Positions 27,264 to 36,912 of a stretch of DNA of 64,000 nucleotides are shown here, piece after piece. Location of the stretch: NCBI RefSeq assembly GCF_000467125.1, contig NZ_BATJ01000001.1, positions 434,001 to 498,000 of the forward strand, in the 5' to 3' direction. The position numbers were made by a program, and so were the translations under genes. The stretch is from Vibrio proteolyticus NBRC 13287 (GTDB lineage Bacteria > Pseudomonadota > Gammaproteobacteria > Enterobacterales > Vibrionaceae). Each line of letters opens with the position of its first letter. The stretch's first letter is position 1. Under the pieces are notes generated by a model. That model was given only the letters and a program-made list of their open reading frames with translations. It was not told where the DNA came from and did no database searches.

Positions 27264-27506
27264 ATGAGTAAGTTCAAAACGGAAGACATAAAATACAAAG
27301 GCGAAACCAACGGCGTACACAGCTGGAATGCCCCCAATGGCCAGCCCTATTACTGGCATCCGGACTGGCTGCATATTGCGGAAGATGCCACGGGCCTGCA
27401 TGCCAAAGGCGACCTGGAGGTTAGTGCCGGAGATAAACCAACAAAAGAACACGCTCTGAACGCCATTTTGAAGCACATTAATCAATGGGCACATAAATCC
27501 AAGTGA
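27264..27506 (+). CDS. Hypothetical protein (80 aa)
   Basis: This small soluble protein begins MSKFKTEDIKYKGETNGVHS. Its middle is rich in Trp, His and Tyr (WNAPNGQPYYWHPDWLHIAE). GAGAG precedes the ATG. A weak G+C-rich hairpin follows at 27535-27558. It stands alone between the MocR regulator and aspC. I do not recognise the family. Confidence 0.75.
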   Translation: MSKFKTEDIKYKGETNGVHSWNAPNGQPYYWHPDWLHIAEDATGLHAKGDLEVSAGDKPTKEHALNAILKHINQWAHKSK

Positions 27507-27534
27507 TCACGCCTGACACCGTAAGAGTTGCCTT

Positions 27535-27558
27535 AGCCCGGCAGTAAGATACCGGGCT
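27535..27558 (+). terminator. Weak terminator-like hairpin
   Basis: A 7-bp stem (AGCCCGG / CCGGGCT) with a 10-nt loop is followed by TGTTGCTT, a poor T tract. It lies 29 bp after the 80-aa ORF. Confidence 0.4.
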
Positions 27559-27815
27559 TGTTGCTTCTGGCTTCCACGCCAGAGGAATACCCTTTCTCCT
27601 TCTCACCCTTTGTTGCTTGCTTAAACCAAAATACTGAGACATTTCCCTTCCGCAGGCTGCCGTTTTTATACTGAAAATCCCCAACTGATACAGCCAATGG
27701 CGAAAAATGAATTATTTTTTACTTTTCTGTTTTATTGCTGTTGTGTCCGGTTTCTCAGAAAGGTATAAATAACGGAGTTTTTAAAGCCCACCCTCAATTA
27801 ACACGGATGAAGATT

Positions 27816-29006
27816 ATGTTTGAAAAAGTTCTTGCAGCACCTGCTGATCCTATCCTTGGCTTAACAGAAGAGTTTAAGAAAGATACGCGTGCTGAGAAGA
27901 TTAACCTTGGCGTAGGCATCTACAAAAATGAGAGCGGTGAAACGCCAGTTCTCAAGACTGTCAAAAAAGCCGAGGCAGCTCTGCTTGAAACTGAAAAAAC
28001 CAAATCTTACCTGACCATTGAAGGGACGGCTGAATACGCGCTGGCGGTACAAAAACTGCTTTTTGGCGCCGATTCTGAAGTTGTGGCACAAAAACGAGCA
28101 AAAACAGCTCAGGCGCCAGGTGGTACAGGCGCCCTTCGCGTTGCCGGCGAGTTCATCAAACGCCAGTTGGGCGATGTAAAAATCTGGATCAGCAATCCAA
28201 CCTGGGCAAACCACAACGGTGTGTTTACGGCAGCGGGTATTGAGACGGCTCAGTACAGCTACTACAACCCTGAAACCAAAGATAAAGACTTTGCCGCCAT
28301 GTTGAGCGACCTTGAGTCAGCCAATGTGGGCGATATCGTGCTATTGCACGGTTGCTGTCACAACCCAACTGGGATTGATCCTACCGCGGAAGAGTGGGAA
28401 ACACTGGCGAAGCTGGTCGCCGAGAAAGGCCTGCTGCCGCTGTTTGACTTCGCTTATCAGGGTTTTGCCAAGGGCGTTGAAGAGGACGCTGCTGGTCTGC
28501 GTACGTTTGCTAAGTACAATAAAGAGATCCTGGTTGCGAGCTCGTTCTCGAAAAACTTTGGTCTGTACAACGAGCGTGTAGGTGCATTCACTCTGGTTGC
28601 TGCTGACGAAAGTATTGCAACCACCGCGTTCTCACAAGTGAAGAGCATCATCCGCTCTATTTACTCCAACCCACCTGCACACGGCAGCGCGGTTGTGACC
28701 CATATCCTGAACAACACAGAGCTGCGTGCAGAATGGGAAGCTGAAGTAGCGGAAATGCGCGACCGTATCCAAGAGATGCGTGAGCTGTTCGCTGCAACAC
28801 TGAAAGCCGAAGGCGTGGATGCTGACTTCAGCTTCATCGAGCGTCAGAACGGCATGTTCTCTTTCTCTGGACTGAGCAAAGAGCAAGTTAACCGTCTGAA
28901 AGAAGAGTTTGCGATTTATATTGTCGGCTCAGGTCGTATCAGTGTTGCGGGCATGACCAAGTCTAACATGAATCCGCTATGCAAAGGCATCGCCGCGGTT
29001 CTGTAA
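27816..29006 (+). CDS. aspC: Aspartate aminotransferase
   Basis: AspC transaminates aspartate and 2-oxoglutarate to oxaloacetate and glutamate. The 396-residue form starting [16 protein letters not shown] is the same length as E. coli AspC. The PLP lysine is in [40 protein letters not shown] and [11 protein letters not shown] are also conserved. The frame is open upstream, but only this start or an ATG three codons earlier fits the family. A strong terminator follows, and then half of a palindromic repeat element. Confidence 0.95.
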   Translation: MFEKVLAAPADPILGLTEEFKKDTRAEKINLGVGIYKNESGETPVLKTVKKAEAALLETEKTKSYLTIEGTAEYALAVQKLLFGADSEVVAQKRAKTAQAPGGTGALRVAGEFIKRQLGDVKIWISNPTWANHNGVFTAAGIETAQYSYYNPETKDKDFAAMLSDLESANVGDIVLLHGCCHNPTGIDPTAEEWETLAKLVAEKGLLPLFDFAYQGFAKGVEEDAAGLRTFAKYNKEILVASSFSKNFGLYNERVGAFTLVAADESIATTAFSQVKSIIRSIYSNPPAHGSAVVTHILNNTELRAEWEAEVAEMRDRIQEMRELFAATLKAEGVDADFSFIERQNGMFSFSGLSKEQVNRLKEEFAIYIVGSGRISVAGMTKSNMNPLCKGIAAVL

Positions 29007-29034
29007 TCACCATTCATCTGTGATTGAAATCATC

Positions 29035-29064
29035 AAAAAAGCCAGCGCGTTCGCTGGCTTTTTT
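29035..29064. terminator. Bidirectional terminator after aspC
   Basis: A 13-bp stem (AAAAAAGCCAGCG / CGCTGGCTTTTTT) with a 4-nt loop lies between convergent genes. Confidence 0.93.
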
Positions 29065-29078
29065 ATTGGTAGACTGTT

Positions 29079-29101
29079 CCGTCCTAAATAAGGTTGACAC
29101 T
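29079..29101. repeat. Palindromic repeat element, copy 2 (left half only)
   Basis: The sequence CCGTCCTAAATAAGGTTG plus ACACT is identical to the first 23 bases of the copies at 21321 and 43828; the right arm is absent. It lies 14 bp past the terminator of aspC and 10 bp from the stop of the convergent outer-membrane protein gene. Confidence 0.65.
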
Positions 29102-29111
29102 AAAGTAGTGC

Positions 29112-29747
29112 TCAATACGCATAACGCATCGATATGCCACCTTCATTGGAGGTGTACTCTCCGGCATCACGGTAACTGTAAAAGCCACCGAGCGCAAAAC
29201 GTCGAGTGACATAATAGTCGGCTCTGAGTTTGACGATCTCTTCCTCCAACGCATCGCTGCGACTGAGTTCACCGAGCGCTGTCAGCTCAAGTTTGTCAAT
29301 CGGACTGTAACTGAGGCCCAGATCGATACCATAAATCAAATCACTGCTGTCAGATAATTGCTGATCCGTGTCATCCTCGGTAGTGACGGTGCGCAAATAC
29401 CCGGCCCTGGCCCGCGAGTAGATTAGCCAGTCATCATTGAGATCCCATTTGTAACCCACCCCTGGGCGAAACGAGTAGATTTCCGTAGTGGTCTCGTCAG
29501 GTCGGATAAAACGCGCTTCATAGTCCGCAACCACTAACCAGTGTTCGGCAAACAGTCCACTGTAGCCCACCATCACACTCGTAACATTACCCTCATCGCC
29601 ATTGTCAGCATCGAGAGAGCCCGCACTTACATCGGCGTACAAATAATCCTGATTCACTTTATGCACCCGGATCGGATCTTCTGCAAGTACCGCAGCTGAT
29701 ACTCCGATCAGCCCGATACCCAGGCTCACACGCCCAAACTGTGTCAT
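29112..29747 (-). CDS. Outer membrane beta-barrel protein
   Basis: The 211-residue product has a signal peptide ending ...GVSAAVLA. Alternating aromatic/polar strands follow, typical of a small 8-10 strand barrel, ending in GGISMRYAY with a C-terminal aromatic residue. AGGAGG precedes the ATG, a near-perfect ribosome-binding site. Its fold resembles small outer-membrane barrels of unknown role. It is monocistronic and convergent with aspC. Confidence 0.8.
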   Translation of the reverse strand: MTQFGRVSLGIGLIGVSAAVLAEDPIRVHKVNQDYLYADVSAGSLDADNGDEGNVTSVMVGYSGLFAEHWLVVADYEARFIRPDETTTEIYSFRPGVGYKWDLNDDWLIYSRARAGYLRTVTTEDDTDQQLSDSSDLIYGIDLGLSYSPIDKLELTALGELSRSDALEEEIVKLRADYYVTRRFALGGFYSYRDAGEYTSNEGGISMRYAY

Positions 29748-29851
29748 CGACTGCCTCCTGCAAATGACTAACTTTCAACGCCTTGATAATAGTGTAAAGT
29801 CTCAGCCACAACAGAATTATTATCGTGAACTTTGGCAGGTCGCACAGCAAC

Positions 29852-29877
29852 AAAAAAAGCAGCCATTAAGGCTGCTT
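29852..29877 (-). terminator. Rho-independent terminator of the 125-aa hypothetical gene
   Basis: An 8-bp stem (AAGCAGCC / GGCTGCTT) is followed by seven T on the minus strand, 17 bp past the stop codon. Confidence 0.88.
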
Positions 29878-29893
29878 GATTCACCAAGACTCG

Positions 29894-30271
29894 TTACAAC
29901 ACAATAACGATCTCGTCCCCTTGCTGACCCGCGATGCGCACGTGACTACGCGATTCAATTTTGACGATCTGATCTCTGTCGAGTGAATACGGCATCACCA
30001 GTTTGATTCGCTCAATCCCCTGCCCTTTGGCAATCTCAAATAAGGTGATCAGATTAGACTCATCACTTCTGTTTGTTGACAGCCTGCGCAGCGCCGCATC
30101 CCAAAGCCGATCCTCCGGTGAATGAAAGTTATCGGTTGCCTCTCGCCACACCACGCTAAAAATGGGTGCAAACGTGCTCATTGCCTCTAGAAAAGTCCAT
30201 TTTTTGTCACACGAGGCGCTGAGGAAAGAGGTATAGTCAAAATTAACGCTGACGTGCTCTATGTGGTCCAT
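29894..30271 (-). CDS. Hypothetical protein (125 aa)
   Basis: The soluble 125-residue product begins MDHIEHVSVNFDYTSFLSAS and ends GQQGDEIVIVL. It has no signal peptide or membrane helix and no motif I recognise. GGGGGA lies 5-6 nt before the ATG and a clear terminator follows, so it is a stand-alone gene. The 215 bp upstream, to the helicase stop, are AT-rich and otherwise empty. Confidence 0.75.
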   Translation of the reverse strand: MDHIEHVSVNFDYTSFLSASCDKKWTFLEAMSTFAPIFSVVWREATDNFHSPEDRLWDAALRRLSTNRSDESNLITLFEIAKGQGIERIKLVMPYSLDRDQIVKIESRSHVRIAGQQGDEIVIVL

Positions 30272-30486
30272 GTTTTCCCCCGACTTGTACGCAGTACGAT
30301 ATCCTTACTATCCGTTATGCTCGACTATATAGCAACAGGATATAGAACAATCATCTTTTAGAACCAAATAAAAGGTTAAAACGCTATATAAAAACCAAAT
30401 TCATAACAAACTCCGTACATGAGTGATCACATATGTGTCGGGTTGATTAATATTTAGGGCGTAGAATAAAAACACCTGTACGCAGA

Positions 30487-32835
30487 TCATTTAACATCCA
30501 CGATCCGGCTGGCTTTTTTATACTGTAACCGCCACCCTTGCCAACGCGGCAACTCCCAGCGTTTGGGGTCACCTTTACGTAACCCGCTCTGATAGACCAC
30601 ATGAACCAGCTTCTTCGCAGGGTAATATTCGACACTCAGGTTCAGATCACCGAGATTAAGCTCCAACGGATAGGTTTCAGCAAAGTCTGCATATTCCCAG
30701 TCGGGAACACCTGCAAAAGGAAAATCAGACTCATTGAACAGCGCCAGATCATCGACACTGTCCAACTCCAATAGGGTTAATTGTTCGCTGAACCAGGATT
30801 CAAACGATAAATCTTGTGATACGGATTCTGGTGTCATCCCCAATTGAGCGTAAATCTTCCAGTGGGTGATTTCCGCCTCTCGGCGTCTGGCAAACCCCGG
30901 CATCAACTCCTCAGCCATTACCGCCTCAACAATGGGTTTGACCGCCAAACTCCCCTGAGCTGCGACCTGGCGGGTTGCGACGATCCGCCCGGCAAACACA
31001 AGCTCCAGATTAGACAGCGCCTTCTCGCCGTCATACACGGTTTCTCCCTGCTGCCACTCACCCAACTCCAACCGCTCAAGCAGCGCCAGAGGAACCGGTA
31101 ACATCACGGTTGCCAGATTGAGTGTTTGTTTCACGCCTCGTCCCGGGAGGCTGTGCGTATCAAGCACCAACGCCGCCTCCGCCGCCTCATTGAAACGGGT
31201 GTGGCGTGCTGGCATCACTTCGAGGTGTCCATTACCCAGCGCTTCCCGGCGACGCTCACGACGCACAAACAGCAACTCAGGATGCAAACCTGCAATCGCT
31301 TCGCACAGCGCTGCCCGATCGTAACGTGACGCCACCTCTAACATCGGCAACGCAAATACCTCGCGCATCTGCTCTGCAAGACCGCGAGCCTCAGCAAGTG
31401 CATCCGGCTCAGTGCGTACGCCAGGCAAGACAACGTCGCGTACCAGTTTGATATTGATTTCCGCATCACAGTGATGCGGCTCTTCTTGATTGAGCAACTC
31501 AAGCGCATCGGAATCTGGGCGATAGGAGTATAGGGCAGCAGGCACAGACAACGCCGCGGTTAAATCTATCATCGCTTCTTTGAGGGCTTTGCTTGGCATC
31601 CTGGTCACCAAATCAGCATACAAAGCATCAATGGGCAATGGATAGAGGGTGCGACCGTGCTCGGTGACCCGCCCTTTGTCATCCAACGCTTCCATATTTC
31701 GTAGCAGTGCATGTGCTGCGTCGAGCGATTTTTCCGGCAACTGGTCGAGCAGATCCAGCTCTGTTAAACAATAGCCACAAGTCGCTGATGTCAGCATCGG
31801 CTCGGTCAACGCTTCACGCTGCAGCTCTGGCGGGGTCACGTTCTCCAAGGCAGCATGTTCACCATACAAGCGGATACAGATCCCGTCCATAACACGACCA
31901 GCGCGGCCGCTACGCTGGCGGGCGCTGGCTTTTGAGATGTGAGTTAAGGTCAGAGTGGTACGGCCGTTACGCTGCACGGTGCGCCGCTCCAGACCGGAAT
32001 CAATCACCGCAACGATATTCGGAATCGTCAGCGAGGTTTCTGCAACATTGGTGGCCAGTACAACCTTACGTTGCGATTGCGGGTTCAGCGCCAATTCGCG
32101 TTCTTTATCGCTCACCGACGCGTGTAACGGAACCACCAACCAGTCGTGCAATGCAGTCAGTGCGCTCTGACACAACGCAATCTCTTTGCGCCCTGGCAGA
32201 AAGACCAAAACATCGCCCTGAATATCGCTTGCGATCAATTGTTCAATTTCCTGCCTGACCCGAGACTCCAGCCCTCGGCTGTCCGGTAATTGGCGCGACT
32301 CCTTTGCGCGATAACACATCTCGACCTGAAACTGCCGCCCCTGCGCCTGCAAGCGCTGTGCACCGACATAACGAGCCAGTCGTTCCCCTTCCAGTGTCGC
32401 TGACGTGATGATCAAGCGATGATGTTGATGTGCTTTGAGCATCGCCACCAGCACATCGGTATCCCAGCGGCGTTCGTGGTACTCATCCACCATCACCACA
32501 TCAAACTGCGCCAGCTTATCTTCTGCAAACCAGCGCAGCGCAACCCCCGGCGTGACAAATACCACTTGAGTGTCCGGCGTAAACCGATTTTCCAGTTTGA
32601 TCGCATACCCAACAGACTGACCCAGTCGCTCACCACGTTGCATCGCCAGAAACTGAGCCAGAGACGTACAGGCGATACGTCGTGGCTCAACCACCAGTAC
32701 TTTCCCCTGCTCTGCCGCCCACAGCGGTAACCGGGTAGATTTGCCGGACCCGGTCTCGGCTTCCACCACCAGATGGTGTCGGGAGAGTAAGGATTGTACC
32801 TGAGGCGCTAGGACGTCAATGGGTAATGAATGCAT
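30487..32835 (-). CDS. DExH-box ATP-dependent helicase (HrpB-like)
   Basis: The 782-residue protein is a superfamily 2 DEAH/RHA helicase. Motif I is AETGSGKSTRLP, motif II is VDEYHERR (a DEYH variant of DEAH), motif III TSATLEG, motif V ATNVAETSLTIPN and motif VI RQRSGRAGR. A helicase-associated region follows. Length is near E. coli HrpB (809), but the C-terminal 150 residues (VPDWEYADFAETYPLELN onward) do not clearly look like HrpB, so I give no symbol. The start at 32835 is directly divergent from maeA. It probably remodels RNA; the substrate is unknown. Confidence 0.85.
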   Translation of the reverse strand: MHSLPIDVLAPQVQSLLSRHHLVVEAETGSGKSTRLPLWAAEQGKVLVVEPRRIACTSLAQFLAMQRGERLGQSVGYAIKLENRFTPDTQVVFVTPGVALRWFAEDKLAQFDVVMVDEYHERRWDTDVLVAMLKAHQHHRLIITSATLEGERLARYVGAQRLQAQGRQFQVEMCYRAKESRQLPDSRGLESRVRQEIEQLIASDIQGDVLVFLPGRKEIALCQSALTALHDWLVVPLHASVSDKERELALNPQSQRKVVLATNVAETSLTIPNIVAVIDSGLERRTVQRNGRTTLTLTHISKASARQRSGRAGRVMDGICIRLYGEHAALENVTPPELQREALTEPMLTSATCGYCLTELDLLDQLPEKSLDAAHALLRNMEALDDKGRVTEHGRTLYPLPIDALYADLVTRMPSKALKEAMIDLTAALSVPAALYSYRPDSDALELLNQEEPHHCDAEINIKLVRDVVLPGVRTEPDALAEARGLAEQMREVFALPMLEVASRYDRAALCEAIAGLHPELLFVRRERRREALGNGHLEVMPARHTRFNEAAEAALVLDTHSLPGRGVKQTLNLATVMLPVPLALLERLELGEWQQGETVYDGEKALSNLELVFAGRIVATRQVAAQGSLAVKPIVEAVMAEELMPGFARRREAEITHWKIYAQLGMTPESVSQDLSFESWFSEQLTLLELDSVDDLALFNESDFPFAGVPDWEYADFAETYPLELNLGDLNLSVEYYPAKKLVHVVYQSGLRKGDPKRWELPRWQGWRLQYKKASRIVDVK

Positions 32836-32992
32836 AGAAAATCAACAATTGGAAATCAGACAAACAATTATATCCTGATCGTTGTCGATAAACGAACAGG
32901 AACCCGTACGACGGGGTGGTCATTCTATTTACAACACGATAACTAAACCCTATCATTTTCGGGTTCCGTTCTATCCTTCACATAGGCTTCCA

Positions 32993-34681
32993 ATGAATAA
33001 CGACAAACGCCCTCTGTACATTCCATTTGCTGGTCCAGCATTATTAAGTACACCTCTACTCAACAAAGGCAGTGCATTTTCTGCCGAAGAGCGCGCGTCA
33101 TTCAACCTCGAAGGTCTTTTGCCAGAAAGCACAGAGACCATTCAGGAACAGGTTGAGCGTGCGTATCAGCAATACTGTAATTTTGAAAGTGACATGGATA
33201 AGCACATTTATCTGCGCAACATCCAGGACACTAACGAGACCCTGTTCTACCGTCTGGTTCAGAACCATATCTCAGAAATGATGCCGATCATCTACACCCC
33301 GACTGTGGGCGCTGCGTGTGAGAATTTCTCGAATATCTATCGTCGTGGCCGTGGTCTGTTCATCTCTTACGCGAATCGCGATCGCATTGATGATCTGTTA
33401 AATAACGCCGCTAACCACAACGTAAAAGTGATCGTGGTTACCGACGGTGAGCGTATTCTTGGTCTGGGCGACCAGGGCATCGGCGGTATGGGCATTCCTA
33501 TTGGTAAGCTGTCTCTGTACACCGCTTGTGGTGGTATTAGCCCGGCCTATACGCTACCGATTGTATTGGATGTCGGTACCAATAACCCGCAACGTCTGGC
33601 CGATCCGATGTATATGGGCTGGCGTCATCCGCGTATCACTGGCGCTGAGTACGACGCATTTGTTGAAGAGTTCATTCAGGCTGTTCAACGTCGCTGGCCA
33701 GAAGCACTGATCCAGTTCGAAGACTTCGCCCAGAAAAACGCCATGCCACTGCTGGAACGATACAAAAACCGTATCTGCTGTTTCAACGATGATATCCAGG
33801 GTACCGCGGCCGTCACGGTAGGCTCACTGCTGGCCGCCTGTAAAGCGGCGGGCAGCAAGTTATCTGAGCAGCGCATTACTTTCCTGGGAGCCGGTTCTGC
33901 AGGTTGTGGTATTGCTGAAGCCATCATCGCGCAAATGGTGTCAGAAGGCATTTCAGACGAAAAAGCCCGCTCACAGGTTTACATGGTCGACCGCTGGGGC
34001 CTGCTTCAGGAAGGCATGCCAAACCTGTTGGACTTCCAGCAACGTCTGGTCCAGAAAGTCAAAAACACCAGCAAATGGGAAGCAGAAGGAAACGGATACT
34101 CGCTGCTGGATGTGATGCGCAATGCAAAACCAACCGTACTGATTGGTGTCTCGGGCGCGCCGGGCTTGTTCAGCCAGGAAGTGATCGAAGAGATGCACAA
34201 GCATTGTCCTCGCCCGATTGTTTTCCCGCTGTCCAACCCAACCAGCCGAGTGGAAGCAACGCCGTCAGACATTCTGCGCTGGACCAATGGCGAAGCATTG
34301 GTGGCAACAGGCAGCCCGTTTGACCCTGTCATTCATGAAGGTAAGAGCTACCCGATTGCCCAATGCAACAACAGTTACATTTTCCCGGGTATTGGTCTGG
34401 GTGTGCTGGCAGCCAACGCGCGACGCGTAACCGACGAGATGCTGATGGAATCCAGCCGGGCACTGGCAACCTGCTCGCCTCTGGCAATCAATGGCCAGGG
34501 CGCGCTGCTGCCACCACTTGAGGCCATTCACTCAGTGTCGAAAAAGATTGCGTTTGCCGTGGGCAAAAAAGCCATTGAGCAAGGTGTGGCGCAGGAGATA
34601 TCCGACGAGGCACTGGAGCAAGCGATTGACCAGCACTTCTGGCAGCCAGTCTACCGCCGCTACAAACGCACGGCATTCTAA
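32993..34681 (+). CDS. maeA: NAD-dependent malic enzyme
   Basis: MaeA oxidatively decarboxylates malate to pyruvate with NAD. The 562-residue form begins [17 protein letters not shown]; the open frame reaches 37 residues further upstream but that extension does not fit the family. Visible motifs include [40 protein letters not shown], the metal-binding FEDFAQKNA and [12 protein letters not shown], and the Rossmann [16 protein letters not shown] clear terminator follows. Confidence 0.95.
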   Translation: MNNDKRPLYIPFAGPALLSTPLLNKGSAFSAEERASFNLEGLLPESTETIQEQVERAYQQYCNFESDMDKHIYLRNIQDTNETLFYRLVQNHISEMMPIIYTPTVGAACENFSNIYRRGRGLFISYANRDRIDDLLNNAANHNVKVIVVTDGERILGLGDQGIGGMGIPIGKLSLYTACGGISPAYTLPIVLDVGTNNPQRLADPMYMGWRHPRITGAEYDAFVEEFIQAVQRRWPEALIQFEDFAQKNAMPLLERYKNRICCFNDDIQGTAAVTVGSLLAACKAAGSKLSEQRITFLGAGSAGCGIAEAIIAQMVSEGISDEKARSQVYMVDRWGLLQEGMPNLLDFQQRLVQKVKNTSKWEAEGNGYSLLDVMRNAKPTVLIGVSGAPGLFSQEVIEEMHKHCPRPIVFPLSNPTSRVEATPSDILRWTNGEALVATGSPFDPVIHEGKSYPIAQCNNSYIFPGIGLGVLAANARRVTDEMLMESSRALATCSPLAINGQGALLPPLEAIHSVSKKIAFAVGKKAIEQGVAQEISDEALEQAIDQHFWQPVYRRYKRTAF

Positions 34682-34687
34682 GTGAAA

Positions 34688-34714
34688 CAAACCCTGGCTT
34701 GGCCAGGGTTTGTT
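34688..34714 (+). terminator. Rho-independent terminator of maeA
   Basis: A 10-bp stem (CAAACCCTGG / CCAGGGTTTG) with a 5-nt loop is followed by TTGTTT. Confidence 0.85.
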
Positions 34715-34827
34715 GTTTAAGGCTGCTGACAAAATGGTCGTTTAACACTTTTACATCTCGCGGGGCTTGATGACAGTGCCGCTCTTCGTGTTATTCTTCC
34801 TTTCTCAATACGGATATCATTCAGAAA

Positions 34828-35151
34828 ATGTTAGACATACTCAATACGTTAGGTGACTACCTTCGCCCTTATCTCAGCGAAATATCAACCGCTCTGGTGG
34901 CCTGTGCCCTGGTGATGCTGGGCAACGAAATCAACGGATTCTTCCGCGGTTTACTGCGCAATCAGCATTTCACCATCCGGACACTGGTCTTCATTCTTAT
35001 TAACGCCTTTGGTTACGGATTAGTTATAATAAAAGCAACACCTTACCTGACTCGGACACTAAAAAACCTCGATACAGGCATCATGTTCGCAGTAGTTATC
35101 TCGAGCTTTATAATCATAGGTGTATGGGCGCAAAGGAATCGGCAAATCTAG
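34828..35151 (+). CDS. DUF3392 family membrane protein
   Basis: The 107-residue protein has three predicted membrane segments (about residues 18-35, 49-68 and 83-100) and reads as the DUF3392 family common in Vibrio. Its TAG stop overlaps the GTG start of the sanA-like gene (TAGTG), suggesting translational coupling. Function is unknown; pairing with SanA points to the cell envelope. Confidence 0.8.
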   Translation: MLDILNTLGDYLRPYLSEISTALVACALVMLGNEINGFFRGLLRNQHFTIRTLVFILINAFGYGLVIIKATPYLTRTLKNLDTGIMFAVVISSFIIIGVWAQRNRQI

Positions 35152-35891
35152 TGGTCAGTATTCACAACAAACAACGTTCAACCAAACTGAATCGGAAGAT
35201 GATTGTCCGATGTCTGCGCATTCTGCTGCTGTTGGCGATTGCGGCGATGGTGGCCGTTGTTGTGATTGATCGTTGGGTGACTTATCAAACCCGGGACAAT
35301 GTTTTATCCAGCCCGGAGCAAGTGGATAAATTCAGTGTGGCCGTGGTGCTCGGCACCAGTAAATACCTCGGCCGAACATTAAACGAGTACTATACCCACC
35401 GTATTGACGCCGCCATCGAGCTGTTCAAAAGCGGGAAAGTCGACAATCTGCTGCTCAGCGGAGACAACGCCCATCGTTCGTACAATGAGCCCTGGACGAT
35501 GAAACGTGACCTGCTCAAAGCCGGCATTCCTGACGAGCACTTGTTTCTGGATTACGCAGGCTTTCGGACACTCGATTCGGTAGTGCGCGCCAAAAAGATT
35601 TTTGATACCGACAATTTTCTGATCATTTCGCAGCGCTTCCATTGCGAGCGTGCGCTGTTTATTGCCGATTACCACGACATCCACGCCAAGTGTCTGGCCG
35701 TACCCGGCCCGACCAGCCATTCCGGGTTTAAAGTTCGTCTGCGGGAAGTGTTCGCGCGTACCAAAGCATTTCTCGATCTTTACGTGATTGGCACTCAGCC
35801 GAAATTTCTCGGCCCAAAAGAGCCGATTATCAAGCCTGAAGACGAAGAACAGGCTGACGTGGCCGAGGCCCAGATCGATAATTCACTTTGA
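35151..35891 (+). CDS. sanA: SanA-like envelope protein (ElyC/SanA/YdcF family)
   Basis: The protein has one N-terminal membrane helix (RCLRILLLLAIAAMVAVVVI) and a DUF218 domain: VAVVLGTSKYLG, NLLLSGDNAHRSYNEPWTMK, LDYAGFRTLDSVVRA, IISQRFHCERALFIA. These closely match E. coli SanA, which affects vancomycin sensitivity and envelope integrity. I place the start at the GTG overlapping the DUF3392 stop. An ATG at 35199 (MIVRCLR) gives exactly the E. coli N-terminal length and is an equal alternative. Confidence 0.88.
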   Translation: MVSIHNKQRSTKLNRKMIVRCLRILLLLAIAAMVAVVVIDRWVTYQTRDNVLSSPEQVDKFSVAVVLGTSKYLGRTLNEYYTHRIDAAIELFKSGKVDNLLLSGDNAHRSYNEPWTMKRDLLKAGIPDEHLFLDYAGFRTLDSVVRAKKIFDTDNFLIISQRFHCERALFIADYHDIHAKCLAVPGPTSHSGFKVRLREVFARTKAFLDLYVIGTQPKFLGPKEPIIKPEDEEQADVAEAQIDNSL

Positions 35892-36048
35892 CTCCCCCAC
35901 CGCAAACCTCTGGTGAGTCTTCATCACACTATTCCTTTTTCTCTGAACAACGATTCGGCATTTGAACTCGAGAAACTCTGGCGCTGTTTTTGAAACGCGC
36001 CTGGGTTTGCTACACTGCGTCACAACATAATTACTAAAGAGCAATGTC

Positions 36049-36876
36049 ATGTCTTTAATCGCGAAAGGTACGCTACGTAAAATGAAAGCGGACCTGAACG
36101 ACACCGTTCACTACCGTTTGCCTGTCGGGGATGAGCTGGTGGATCTCAACCCTTTTATCGGGAAAACCCTAACCCTGACGCATACCGGTCATATTTTTTG
36201 CTGCAACTGCGGCAAAAAAACCAAGAAGAGTTACTCTCAGGGACACTGCTTTGTGTGCATGAAGAAACTCGCCAGCTGTGACATGTGTATTATGAAGCCG
36301 GAAACCTGCCACTACGCGCAAGGTACCTGTCGTGAGCCGGAGTGGGGGGAACAAAACTGCATGGTCGATCACTATGTATATCTGTCCAACACATCCAGCC
36401 TTAAAGTCGGCATCACCCGTCATACTCAAATTCCGACTCGTTGGATCGACCAAGGCGCGACACAAGGATTGCCAGTTTTCAAGGTCAAAACCCGTCAGAT
36501 TTCCGGTTTGATCGAAGTGGAAATGGCGAAGCATATAGCCGACAAAACCAATTGGCGTACTCTGCTAAAAGGCGACGGAGAGCCACTGGCACTGGAAGAA
36601 CATTTCCACCTTATGTTGCCATTGGTCGAAGACAAAATTGCCGAGATCAAAGCAGAATTTGGAGACGATGCCATCGAAGTCTTGAGTGAAGGGATCACGC
36701 CGATCGCCTACCCGGTCACCGAGCATCCGAGCAAAATCACGTCACACAACTTTGATAAGAACCCGGAAGTCACCGGCATACTGAAAGGCATCAAAGGACA
36801 GTACCTGATCTTCGACACCGGGGTGATCAACATCAGAAAATTCACGTCGTATGAAGTCGAAGTGTCTGACGCTTAA
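36049..36876 (+). CDS. DUF2797 family protein (zinc-ribbon, GIY-YIG-like)
   Basis: The 275-residue protein has many cysteines in its first 110 residues (CCNCGKK, CFVCMKK, CDMCIMKPETC, CREP), suggesting zinc or metal binding. A YVYLSNTSSLKVGITRHTQ segment then resembles a GIY-YIG nuclease-like fold. This layout is the DUF2797 family. The function is not established. It is a single gene followed by a terminator shared with the convergent aminotransferase gene. Confidence 0.83.
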   Translation: MSLIAKGTLRKMKADLNDTVHYRLPVGDELVDLNPFIGKTLTLTHTGHIFCCNCGKKTKKSYSQGHCFVCMKKLASCDMCIMKPETCHYAQGTCREPEWGEQNCMVDHYVYLSNTSSLKVGITRHTQIPTRWIDQGATQGLPVFKVKTRQISGLIEVEMAKHIADKTNWRTLLKGDGEPLALEEHFHLMLPLVEDKIAEIKAEFGDDAIEVLSEGITPIAYPVTEHPSKITSHNFDKNPEVTGILKGIKGQYLIFDTGVINIRKFTSYEVEVSDA

Positions 36877-36883
36877 AAGAAAT

Positions 36884-36906
36884 CAAGCCCGCGAATCGCG
36901 GGCTTG
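36884..36906. terminator. Terminator between DUF2797 and the class V aminotransferase gene
   Basis: A 10-bp stem (CAAGCCCGCG / CGCGGGCTTG) with a 3-nt loop is followed by TTTG; it lies between convergent genes. Confidence 0.82.
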
Positions 36907-36912
36907 TTTGTA

